From contig NZ_QLVD01000005.1 in assembly GCF_003352835.1 (NCBI RefSeq), positions 1 through 64,000 on the forward strand: a DNA stretch of 64,000 bases. The letters run 5' to 3'. The translations under genes and the position numbers were made by a program. Position 1 is the stretch's first letter. The number at the start of each line of letters is the position of its first letter. The DNA comes from Ornithinimicrobium murale. GTDB taxonomy: Bacteria > Actinomycetota > Actinomycetes > Actinomycetales > Dermatophilaceae. The notes under the pieces were generated by a model. The model ran no database searches. It had not been told where the DNA came from and saw nothing but the letters and a program-made list of their open reading frames with translations. Below, one piece after another: positions 25,727 through 33,021 of this stretch.

Positions 25727-26640
25727 TGGGGTTGAACGCTGAGGACTGCATCCCCTGGACGCGGCTGTGTGAGCACGTTCGGGCTGCTCTTGACGACGAT
25801 GGTCCCGACGCCCAGCTGGCAAGTGAGGCACTCGTTGAAGCTGAAGCGCTCGGACAGTCACACTTTGGTATCGGCCTGCTCCAGCGGTGGCGGGCGGCTG
25901 AGGGCGAGACTCGCAAGCCGTCAGCGGAAAGCCAATCCGGTCAGCTGCACCACTGGGATGTCGAAGGGTTGTTCGGCCCGCTGGTCCTGGCGCGCGCCTC
26001 CCGGGTGGCGGCTCGTGAAGCCCGCGGGTCTGGGATGGCGGCTGTCGTTTTGCACGGGCTGGGTGGGTCTGGGCGGCTCGCGCCATTTGCTCAAGCAATC
26101 GCCACACAAGGATTGGTGGGGGCGGTCTTCGCCGCGTCGCCCCCGCTCGTCGCAGCACATGGGGGCAGCAAACCTCTCTGGGGCACGAACCCATTCGCGC
26201 TCGCAGTCCCTGGGCACAACACTCCACTGGTCGTGGATGCCAGCACCGCGTCACTCACGGCGGCCGCGCTTGCTGAGGCGCGATCCTCGGGTCATGACCT
26301 GCCTGAGGGGGCAGCGGTCACCACACGAGGCGAGCCGACGCGCGACCCCACCGACGTGGCTGCCCTGTTGCCGCGTGGTGGCTTGTTGGGGACGCTTGCG
26401 GCAGTCCTGGTGGAGTCTCTGACAAGCGGGTTGGCGGGCCAGAGCGCAACATCCGGCTGGCGCTCAGCAACCGTAATGGCCTGTGAAGCAAGGGCGCCCA
26501 TCGCGGAAGTTATGCGGGATCGTATCGAGGCAGCCGACGCACGCGAGCCGGGAAGTGGCACGCGGGAGGCACTCATGCACGCACGGCGCCACGGGGTCCC
26601 GCTTTCGCCGGCTGTGGGATCGTTCCTGGGCCTCACCTGA
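25726..26640 (+). CDS. Ldh_2 family NAD(P)-dependent oxidoreductase (malate/sulfolactate dehydrogenase type)
   Basis: The 304-residue protein resembles the Ldh_2 fold, which is unrelated to classical Rossmann dehydrogenases. It shows the LVEAEALGQSHFGIGLLQRW segment with the conserved catalytic His, GLVGAVFAASPPLVAAHGG, and the nucleotide-site motif LWGTNPFALAVP. A C-terminal GSFLGL matches the family end. It is about 35 residues shorter than usual, mainly in the HGLGGSGRL loop, which replaces the normal SNHFGxxG; substrate specificity may therefore differ. It ends the LysR-controlled operon after the transporter. Probable reaction: oxidation of a 2-hydroxyacid to a 2-oxoacid with NAD(P). Confidence 0.78.
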   Translation: MGLNAEDCIPWTRLCEHVRAALDDDGPDAQLASEALVEAEALGQSHFGIGLLQRWRAAEGETRKPSAESQSGQLHHWDVEGLFGPLVLARASRVAAREARGSGMAAVVLHGLGGSGRLAPFAQAIATQGLVGAVFAASPPLVAAHGGSKPLWGTNPFALAVPGHNTPLVVDASTASLTAAALAEARSSGHDLPEGAAVTTRGEPTRDPTDVAALLPRGGLLGTLAAVLVESLTSGLAGQSATSGWRSATVMACEARAPIAEVMRDRIEAADAREPGSGTREALMHARRHGVPLSPAVGSFLGLT

Positions 26641-26724
26641 GCCTGGACTTCCCAGGTCGCCAGGAACTCGGGGACAACAACGCTCAGGTCGATCCGCGAC
26701 TCCGGAGGCCCGCAGAGTCCGTTG

Positions 26725-26766
26725 TGTCATGCAGTGCCAGGGTTCGAGCCCCCGCACTGCATGACA
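26725..26766. repeat. 42-bp palindromic element, copy B
   Basis: TGTCATGC and GCATGACA again bound exactly 26 bases. The next five pairs (AGTGC/GCACT) differ from copy A but still pair, and the centre reads GGGTTCGAGCCC, with one T-G wobble. It follows the dehydrogenase, at the end of the A/T-rich island, and may also terminate transcription between this gene and the convergent GNAT gene. Confidence 0.82.
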
Positions 26767-26827
26767 TAGCACGCTCACGCGCACCGAAGCTGCACCCGCG
26801 CGAGCCAGGGTCGATGTCCTGTGGTGC

Positions 26828-27586
26828 CTACCCCTCGATGTAGACCGTCGTCTGGCTGCCGACCGGCTCATAGCCCAGCACCTGGGCCAGCCGGGTCGAC
26901 GCCTCGTTGCCCCAGCGCGCCCGCCACTGCGGGATCAGCCCGGCATCGAGGGCGGCGTTGGTGCCGACAGCCGCAGCGAGCACGCCGTAACCCCGGCCGC
27001 GGGCCTGGGGGCTGGTGAGGACACCCATGTGCGCCAGCTTGTCGGCCCACACCACGTAGCCCGAGCCGGCCAGGGGGACCGGCGGCGCCTCCGCGGTGTC
27101 GCCGTCCTCGTTGGCAGAGACTTCAGGTTCAGACCCAGCACCAGACCCGGTCCCAGCGCTCCGGGAACGGTCCAGGATGACCCAGCGATGCGGCATACCG
27201 CCCAGTCCGACCTCGTCGACGTCGGCGGGGGAGCAGGCCTCCTCGAGGGTCGCGACCGCGTCCTCGTCCTGGGTGGTGGGCAGGTCCGCGTGCTCGACGC
27301 GGAGGTCGGTGTAGGAGAGCTCGGCCGCCCCGAGTGGCCGCGCACCGTGGTCGGAGGCCAGACGCATGAGGACCGGCAGCAGAGCCAGCTCGTCGTCCCG
27401 GAGGTGGCTGGCACGCTCCAGCGCCCACGACGGGCCGCTCAGCACACCCTGTCCCAGGATCCGCACGAAGGAGACCGTCTCGGCGGCCGGGTTGTGGTGC
27501 AGGACACGGTCCCCACCGTCCAGCCGCTCGACGTCGAGCAGGTCGGCCCATGCCTGGCGGATGGTCTGCTCGGTCTCTGGGCGCAC
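26828..27586 (-). CDS. GNAT family N-acetyltransferase
   Basis: The 252-residue protein has its acetyl-CoA site near the C terminus: LAHMGVLTSPQARGRGYGVL AAAVGTNAAL carries the R/Q-x-x-G-x-G/A pyrophosphate loop, and WRARWGNEASTRLAQVLGYE is the usual last helix and strand. The N-terminal half (PETEQTIRQAWADLLDVERL) is less conserved and probably forms the acceptor side. A charged, low-complexity stretch lies at about residues 145-170. A TAGGCT -10 ends six bases before the GTG, so the transcript is leaderless. The acceptor substrate is unknown. Confidence 0.85.
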   Translation of the reverse strand: MRPETEQTIRQAWADLLDVERLDGGDRVLHHNPAAETVSFVRILGQGVLSGPSWALERASHLRDDELALLPVLMRLASDHGARPLGAAELSYTDLRVEHADLPTTQDEDAVATLEEACSPADVDEVGLGGMPHRWVILDRSRSAGTGSGAGSEPEVSANEDGDTAEAPPVPLAGSGYVVWADKLAHMGVLTSPQARGRGYGVLAAAVGTNAALDAGLIPQWRARWGNEASTRLAQVLGYEPVGSQTTVYIEG

Positions 27587-27676
27587 GCGTTCAGCCTAGT
27601 GGGTCTCAGCGGAGGTGGTCCGGCGGGCCTGTGCCCCCACCCGGTCCCGGCGCAGGATTCTCGATAGCCTCGGAGC

Positions 27677-28201
27677 ATGAGCCTTGATCGACCTGTCACC
27701 CCGAATCCCTACGACCTGCTGCCCGCCGTGCCCTCGTTCACGGTGACCAGCACCGACGTGACCGACGGCCAGCCGCTCGGCGACGCCCAGGTGGGCGCCA
27801 AGGGCAACAACGTCTCGCCGCAGCTGAGCTGGTCCGGCGCCCCGGAGGGCACGAAGTCCTATGTCGTCACCTGCTTCGACCCGGACGCGCCGACACCGTC
27901 CGGCTACTGGCACTGGGTCCTGGTCGACCTGCCCGCCGACGTGACCTCCCTGGACACCGACGCCGCCTCGAAGGCGTTGCCGGGCAAGGCATTCCACGTC
28001 CGCAACGACGGTGGGGAGCCGGGCTTCCAGGGCGCCGCGCCGCCGGAGGGGGACCAGGTGCACCGCTACTTCTTCGTGGTGCACGCCGTCGGTGAGGAGA
28101 CCCTGGGCGTGACCGAGGACGTCAGCCCGGCCGTCGTCTCCTTCAACCTCGCCTTCAAGACCCTCGGCCGGGCCATCCTCACCGGCACCTACCAGCACTG
28201 A
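27677..28201 (+). CDS. YbhB/YbcL family (PEBP-like) protein
   Basis: The 174-residue protein belongs to the phosphatidylethanolamine-binding/Raf-kinase-inhibitor-like family. It shows [20 protein letters not shown], the signature [39 protein letters not shown] and [11 protein letters not shown]. These residues line the small anion-binding pocket. No signal peptide is present. The bacterial function is not settled. A TAGCCT -10 box ends six bases before the ATG (leaderless). It converges with the epimerase gene, leaving one base between the two stops. Confidence 0.93.
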   Translation: MSLDRPVTPNPYDLLPAVPSFTVTSTDVTDGQPLGDAQVGAKGNNVSPQLSWSGAPEGTKSYVVTCFDPDAPTPSGYWHWVLVDLPADVTSLDTDAASKALPGKAFHVRNDGGEPGFQGAAPPEGDQVHRYFFVVHAVGEETLGVTEDVSPAVVSFNLAFKTLGRAILTGTYQH

Positions 28202-28202
28202 G

Positions 28203-29663
28203 TCAGCTGGTCAGGTCGATCAGCGCACCCTCCAGGGTCGGGTGGGCGAACTCGAAGCCCGCCTCCGTCGTCACCTCCGAGGTGACGTGCCGGCCGGTCA
28301 GCCCGAGTGCCGGGTCGGTGCGCAGCGCGATGCTGCCCATCCGGACGAGCGTGGACGGCGTCGGGGGAGCGGCGCGGCGGCGGAAGCGCCTCCGCAGGGT
28401 GGCCATGAGCTCGTGGTTGCGCACCGGGTGCGGCGCAGCAGCGATCAGTATCCCGTCGGGCAGGTCCACCTGCGGGTCCAGATCGAGGGTGGCTCGGACG
28501 AGCGCGAGCCAGTCGTCCTGATGGATCCAGCTGAACCACTGCCGACCCGAGCCGACCCGTCCGCCGAGGCCGGCGCGCGTCAGCTGGGTCAGGCGGTCCA
28601 GGGCCGGGGACCCGTTCTGCAGCACGATGCTGGTCCGCAGGATGGTCACGTGCTCGGCGTTGGCGCCCTCGGCGGCCTCCTCCCAGGGCTGCGCCACCCC
28701 GGTCATCTGCGGGAGGGCGTTGGGGCCGGCGGGTAGCGGACTGGACTCGGTCAGGCGCAGGTCGCCGGCGTCGGACCAGATCGCCGTCGTGGAGCCCTGG
28801 ACCCAGCGGGCCAGCGGGGTCTCCAACTGCTGGCTGGCTGCCACGAGTGCCCGCGTCGGGTGGACCCGCGACTCGCGCAGGTCCCTGATGTTGTCCTCGG
28901 TCGGGCGCGCGTCGACCAGTTGCCCGGCCAGGTTGATCAGTGCCGTGCGGGCCGGGTCCTGTGCCAGCTCCTCGACCCACGGCCCCAGGCTCGCGCCGTC
29001 CCAGACGACCTGGCGGTGGGGGAGGTCCAGGTTGACCTGTCGGGTGAGCAGCGCGACCTCGTGCCCACGGGCGGTCAGGTCGGCCGCGATCGCGCGGCCC
29101 AGGCTGCCCGAGCCCCCGGCGATGACGACCTTCAGCAGGTCCGGGTCGGGCTGCGGCCGCAGCATCCGGTGCAGTCGGACGACAGCGAGCGGCCAGTCCG
29201 CGATCAGGTCGGCGCCGACGCTGGCGACGATGGCGGCAGTCATCGGTCCGCTGGCGTGGACCGTCTGCTCCAGGGTGGTGCCTCCCTCAGGGTGCTCGTG
29301 CAGCGACCACCTCACCCCGGAGCCGCCAAACGGTGCAGGTTGTCCGAAGGCCAGGGTCCGGCCCGGCTCCACCTCGGTGATCCGCAGCGGGCCAGCGGTC
29401 CGCCCGTGCAGGGCGGCCGCCCAGCCCCGTGCCGGCAGGTAGTGGCCCTGCTGACCCGGCGCCACCGGCGCGGCCTGCGCCCCGACCACCGCAGCGGCGT
29501 GGGAGACGTGCGCCTCGGCATACTCATGCGGCGGTCCCGGCTCCAGGGTGAAGGAGCGGATCGCACCGCTCCACGCCGGCCACCGGGTGGGGTCGCCGAC
29601 GATCTCCCAGAGCTCGGCGGCGGGGAGGGCGAAGAAGTGGCGGAGCGTCCGCTGCCAGGTCAT
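28203..29663 (-). CDS. TIGR01777-type epimerase with N-terminal SRPBCC domain
   Basis: The 486-residue protein joins an N-terminal SRPBCC/polyketide-cyclase-like domain (about 1-150: FFALPAAELWEIVGDPTRWPAW at its start) to an SDR-type NAD(P)-binding epimerase domain (about 155-486) with the VVIAGGSGSLGRAIAADLTA loop. The C-terminal EFAHPTLEGALIDL is typical of TIGR01777 proteins, but the standard SGSAVGYYG segment is changed to QGSTTAIWSD, so the canonical active-site Tyr is not obvious. I chose ATG 29663; the longer frame would overlap the divergent gene at 29732. Function is unknown. A second, plainer TIGR01777 protein is encoded at 53218-54156. Confidence 0.83.
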   Translation of the reverse strand: MTWQRTLRHFFALPAAELWEIVGDPTRWPAWSGAIRSFTLEPGPPHEYAEAHVSHAAAVVGAQAAPVAPGQQGHYLPARGWAAALHGRTAGPLRITEVEPGRTLAFGQPAPFGGSGVRWSLHEHPEGGTTLEQTVHASGPMTAAIVASVGADLIADWPLAVVRLHRMLRPQPDPDLLKVVIAGGSGSLGRAIAADLTARGHEVALLTRQVNLDLPHRQVVWDGASLGPWVEELAQDPARTALINLAGQLVDARPTEDNIRDLRESRVHPTRALVAASQQLETPLARWVQGSTTAIWSDAGDLRLTESSPLPAGPNALPQMTGVAQPWEEAAEGANAEHVTILRTSIVLQNGSPALDRLTQLTRAGLGGRVGSGRQWFSWIHQDDWLALVRATLDLDPQVDLPDGILIAAAPHPVRNHELMATLRRRFRRRAAPPTPSTLVRMGSIALRTDPALGLTGRHVTSEVTTEAGFEFAHPTLEGALIDLTS

Positions 29664-29731
29664 GGGGCCAGCCAACCACGCGCCGGTCCGATCTCCCCGA
29701 CCGAGGCGCCGCACCGTGCGATTCTGGGGGC

Positions 29732-30004
29732 ATGACCTTCGACAACGAGCCACAGGGCCCGGAGCAGGGACCGAGCCAGGTGCCGAGCGCGAGAGCGAAC
29801 CGGGCAGCGCGCAACAAGCGACAGGCCTGGCTCTACATCGTCATCGGTGTGGTGCTGGGTGTCGTCGCGGTGCTCGGGCTCCTCGCCGACGACCGCGGGT
29901 TCCTGGACTGGGCCCTGCTGGTGCTGGCGATCGCCAACCTGGTGATGGGTGTCATGGCGGTGCGCAGCCCCGAGCCGCGGGTGCCCGAGCCCACCGACGA
30001 CTGA
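29732..30004 (+). CDS. Small hypothetical membrane protein
   Basis: The 90-residue product has a polar, Arg/Lys-rich N terminus (to about residue 31) and two hydrophobic helices (LYIVIGVVLGVVAVLGLLA and WALLVLAIANLVMGVMAV). A short acidic, proline-containing tail follows. A GATTCT -10-like box ends six bases before the ATG. No family recognised; it is probably an inner-membrane protein with the N terminus inside. It converges with the MTHFR-like gene. Confidence 0.75.
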   Translation: MTFDNEPQGPEQGPSQVPSARANRAARNKRQAWLYIVIGVVLGVVAVLGLLADDRGFLDWALLVLAIANLVMGVMAVRSPEPRVPEPTDD

Positions 30005-30013
30005 GCGGGGCGC

Positions 30014-30979
30014 TCAGGACTCGAGCAGGTCGCGGATGGCACCGGCCAGACGCACCGAGGCCTCGATCTCGACCCTGCGGTTGGAGACGCTCTCCACGTT
30101 GAAGCCGAACGGCACGTCCAGCCGTCGGCAGAAGGTCGCGAGCTCAGCGGCCGCCGCGGCGCACTGCTCATAGGACTCGCTCAGCGGGTCGGGTGCGTGC
30201 TGCAGCTGGTTCTGCAGCCAGCGTGGGACGTGCACGCCGAGCCACTGCAGGAACTCCAGGGTCTTCAACGAGCCGCACACCGACAGGGTGAACACCAGGT
30301 GGGCCGGTTCGACCCCACGGCCCCGGCAGGCGTAGGCGTAGTCGGAGACCAGGTCCTTGGCCCAGGTCAGGTCATAGACCACCTGGGTGACGAAGAAGGA
30401 GGTGCCGGCCTCCTGCTTGCGCAGCATCCGGTCGTGCTCGTTGGTGTGCCGGGCGTGGCGCTCGGGGATGGCGACGCTGCCCAGCGAGAGCAGGCTCCCG
30501 GTGTCCTGCCACAGCGACTGCGCCTCAGCCAGCCTGGTCCGGACGGGGGCTGAGCTGGAGGAGGCGCCCACGAGCACGGTGGCGACGCGTTGCGGGTCCT
30601 GCTCGCCCAGCCAGGTCTTCAGGTCGGCGGGCTCATACTTGCCGACGGAGCGATAGATGATGACGGACCCACCCCAGCCGCTCAGGTAGTCGGCGTGGAA
30701 GGCCCCCGGGTCGAGGGTGCGCACAAAGGGGAACGGCCGCACGTCCGGGTTGCGGTCCGACTCGTCCTCGATGTCGTAGAGCACCAGGGCGTCCAGGCCC
30801 AAGGGCCGCAGCCGCTCGATCGTCACCTCGGCGATGCGGCTCAGGTCCTCCTGGGGCGTCGCCTCCCGCGGTGGGGTCAGGCTGAACAGCCGCAGGGGGC
30901 GGGCCAGGTCGGTGAGCCGGGTGCCGAACCCGACGGGCTCGGGGGTCTGTGCTGCCACGTGTGCCTCCTCCCGGGTCAC
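30014..30979 (-). CDS. Methylenetetrahydrofolate reductase-like protein
   Basis: The 321-residue protein resembles the FAD-binding TIM barrel of MTHFR: LFSLTPPREA at the first strand, LDALVLYDIEDES, a TGSLLSLGSVAIPERH segment corresponding to the family GG.A.PEGH strand, and SFFVTQVVYDL (compare FFITQ in MTHFR). It is more divergent than housekeeping MetF. Its GTG start overlaps the metB stop by four bases (GTGA), so the two are translationally coupled and share the upstream SAM riboswitch. That places it in methyl-group supply for methionine. True MetF activity is likely but not proven. Confidence 0.82.
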   Translation of the reverse strand: MTREEAHVAAQTPEPVGFGTRLTDLARPLRLFSLTPPREATPQEDLSRIAEVTIERLRPLGLDALVLYDIEDESDRNPDVRPFPFVRTLDPGAFHADYLSGWGGSVIIYRSVGKYEPADLKTWLGEQDPQRVATVLVGASSSSAPVRTRLAEAQSLWQDTGSLLSLGSVAIPERHARHTNEHDRMLRKQEAGTSFFVTQVVYDLTWAKDLVSDYAYACRGRGVEPAHLVFTLSVCGSLKTLEFLQWLGVHVPRWLQNQLQHAPDPLSESYEQCAAAAAELATFCRRLDVPFGFNVESVSNRRVEIEASVRLAGAIRDLLES

Positions 30980-32172
30980 GCTACGCCGCGGTATGCCGTG
31001 CTCGTCACCCTGTCGGCACGGTCCAGGGCCGCCGACAGGTCGGCGCGCAGGTCATCGACGTGCTCGATCCCGACGGAGACCCGCAACAGACCGTCCCGTA
31101 TGCCGGCAGTCCGGCGGGCGTCCGCGCTCATCGAGGCGTGGGTCATGGTGGAGGGGTGGGCGATCAGGCTCTCGGTCCCGCCGAGGGACTCGGCGAGACT
31201 GAAACATCGGAGCCCGGTGACGAAGGAACGGACCGCCTCCTCACCGCCCTGCAGCTCGACGGAGAGCATCGCGCCGAAGCCGTCCTGCTGGCGGGCCGCG
31301 ATCTCGTGCCCGGGGTGATCTGGCAGACCGGGATAGTGGACTGCCTCGACGGCGCGGTGGTCCAGGAGGAGGTCGACCAGGACCTCGGCGTTCTCCTGGT
31401 GGGCGCGCAGCCGGGTGTGCAGCGTGCGCAACCCGCGCAGGGTGAGATAAGAGTCGAACGGGCTCCCGGTGATCCCGAGCACGTTGGCCCAGTGGTCAAA
31501 CTCCTCGTGGAGTTCTTGCGTCCGGGCGATCACGGCGCCGCCGACGACGTCGCTGTGGCCGTTGATGAACTTGGTCGTCGAGTGGACCACGGCGTCCACA
31601 CCGAACTCGAAGGGCCGCTGCAGCACCGGGGAGAGGAAGGTGTTGTCCGCCACGACGAGGGCTCCCGCTGCGTGGGCCGCGTCGGTCACGGCAGCGATGT
31701 CGGTGATCCGCAGCAGCGGGTTGGACGGCGTCTCCAGCCAGACGACGCGCGGCGGGTTCGGGCCGGTCAGCGCTGCCTCGAGCGCGTGCGCGTCGGAATA
31801 GTCGATGCACTGGTAGTCGAACTGCCCTCGTCCCGCGAGGGAGTCGAACAGCCGCCAGGTGCCGCCGTAGCAGTCGTGCGGGATCAGGATCGTGTCGCCG
31901 GGGCGCAGCAGCGTGGAGACGCACAGCGTGATGGCCGCCATGCCGGTGGCGGTGATGGTGCCGGCGTGACCCCCCTCCAGCGTGGCCAGGGCCTCGGCCA
32001 GCAGGTCGCGGGTCGGGTTGCCGCTGCGGGTGTAGTCGTAGTCCCGCTTCTCACCGAACTCGGCGAAGCTGAAGTTTGAGGAGAGATACAGCGGCGGGAC
32101 GATCGCTCCCTGTGCGGGGTCGGTGTCGATGCCGGTGCGCAGGCCGCGGGTCAGAGCGGAGATGTCGGTCAT
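30976..32172 (-). CDS. metB: Cystathionine gamma-synthase (trans-sulfuration PLP enzyme)
   Basis: The 398-residue protein belongs to the Cys/Met-metabolism PLP family. It shows DYTRSGNPTRDLLAEALATL, WLETPSNPLL, VVADNTF, and the Schiff-base lysine in HSTTKFINGHSD (Lys201). The C-terminal LRVSVGIEHVDDL is also typical. It joins an activated homoserine to cysteine to give cystathionine. Cystathionine gamma-lyase and homocysteine synthase share these motifs; the SAM riboswitch argues for the biosynthetic enzyme. The ATG at 32172 matches the family N-terminus, and the longer upstream frame runs through the riboswitch and is not coding. It is the first gene of an operon with the MTHFR-like gene. 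Confidence 0.92.
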   Translation of the reverse strand: MTDISALTRGLRTGIDTDPAQGAIVPPLYLSSNFSFAEFGEKRDYDYTRSGNPTRDLLAEALATLEGGHAGTITATGMAAITLCVSTLLRPGDTILIPHDCYGGTWRLFDSLAGRGQFDYQCIDYSDAHALEAALTGPNPPRVVWLETPSNPLLRITDIAAVTDAAHAAGALVVADNTFLSPVLQRPFEFGVDAVVHSTTKFINGHSDVVGGAVIARTQELHEEFDHWANVLGITGSPFDSYLTLRGLRTLHTRLRAHQENAEVLVDLLLDHRAVEAVHYPGLPDHPGHEIAARQQDGFGAMLSVELQGGEEAVRSFVTGLRCFSLAESLGGTESLIAHPSTMTHASMSADARRTAGIRDGLLRVSVGIEHVDDLRADLSAALDRADRVTSTAYRGVA

Positions 32173-32287
32173 GACGGTGCCTTTCCCAGGTGTCAGGCCG
32201 CCAGACGCTGGGTCCGGGTGCCAGACCATGCGGTTGACCGGGAAATGGCTGCACTCCTCAGGCGACGTGCAACGTCGTCCGCGAAGC

Positions 32288-32402
32288 TCCATCTTCCGGT
32301 CTCCCCGAGGGGAACCGCAGGATGTGGCACCTTTTCCGCGGATTGCTCCCCGGAAGGCTGCCCCGGCTTCATCGGGCCTGTCCCTCTGCCGGTCGTGATG
32401 GA
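32288..32402 (-). promoter_or_regulatory. SAM-I (S-box) riboswitch aptamer
   Basis: On the minus strand the leader of metB shows the S-box core: GGCAGAGGGAC, GGCCCGATGAAGCC, GGCAGCC, and AAAAGGTGCCACATCCTGC. The P1 helix closes with TCCATC (32402-32397) and GATGGA (32293-32288). S-adenosylmethionine binding to this element is known to reduce expression of methionine genes. About 115 bases separate it from the metB ATG and form the expression platform. A small CGACG/CGTCG hairpin lies there, but I could not decide between transcriptional and translational control. Confidence 0.9.
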
Positions 32403-32507
32403 TTTCGTTTGTGAACCTACCCCATGCGCCGAAGGAAGCCAAGGGGCGGGGTGACACTATCGAGGTGTGTCGGCAGAATCTGCGGTTGGGTGCAGGGTGC
32501 AGGACAG

Positions 32508-32966
32508 CTACGGAGTGCGCCGAGCCAGGGCCACGATCTCCTCGTGGCCGGGCTCCGGGATCCCCACCGACAGCAGGACGAAGCGCTGACGGGGATCGGT
32601 GGTGCGCCGGATGCGCTCTTCCTCCTGGACGGAGGCCACCACGATCATCGTGCCGGCCAGGGCAGAACGGATCGGCGGGGTGATCGCGCTGGCCGTCGGG
32701 CTGATCACCGCCAGGAGCTGTCCACGGCGGGAGACCGGCAGTCCCCACGCCCAGGCCGGCATCGACCGCGCCGCGTAGGCGTCCAACCGGCCGGGCGTGC
32801 TGAACATCTCCCGCGTGAGCGGCACCAGGGCCCGGCGACGGTTCCGGGCGCGGAGCACGTTGCGCGCCCGGTCGTAGGCCGCGTGGACGGCCAGCTCCCT
32901 GGCGGTCGCTCGCGCGACGGCTGCGTGCGCAGCGTCGACGACCTTGTCCGGGGAGCTCTGGGCCAC
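32508..32966 (-). CDS. Hypothetical protein
   Basis: The 152-residue product has an Ala/Arg-rich helical N-terminal half (AHAAVARATARELAVHAAYDRARNVL) and a C-terminal part with hydrophobic strands (RFVLLSVGIPEPGHEEIVAL). No family is recognised. Third codon positions are strongly G/C, which supports coding. It begins with GTG 55 bases after poxB and could be cotranscribed with it. The metB riboswitch lies just downstream, so it is not part of the methionine operon. The conserved-looking PVSRRGQLLAVISPTASAIT segment may be membrane-associated. Confidence 0.65.
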   Translation of the reverse strand: MAQSSPDKVVDAAHAAVARATARELAVHAAYDRARNVLRARNRRRALVPLTREMFSTPGRLDAYAARSMPAWAWGLPVSRRGQLLAVISPTASAITPPIRSALAGTMIVVASVQEEERIRRTTDPRQRFVLLSVGIPEPGHEEIVALARRTP

Positions 32967-33021
32967 CAGAGCACTCTGTCAGATGGCACCGACGAGGCCC
33001 CCGGACGACTCGCCCGCCGAC

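Noticed and set aside
26725..26766. A tRNA or tRNA fragment, because the centre GGTTCGAGCCCC looks like a T-arm.
   Set aside because: There is no acceptor stem, D-arm or anticodon arm at the right distances, and the same length and ends recur at 19480 and 39619 without a T-arm-like centre. It is better explained as a member of the 42-bp palindrome family.
32288..32402. A SAM-IV riboswitch, the class often seen in actinobacteria.
   Set aside because: The core order (GAGGGAC, GGCCCGATGAAGCC, AAAAGGTGCCA) and the P1 closure fit SAM-I much better.
32173..32748. An N-terminal extension of about 190 residues on cystathionine gamma-synthase.
   Set aside because: The extension would translate the riboswitch and has no family similarity. 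ATG 32172 gives the normal N terminus.
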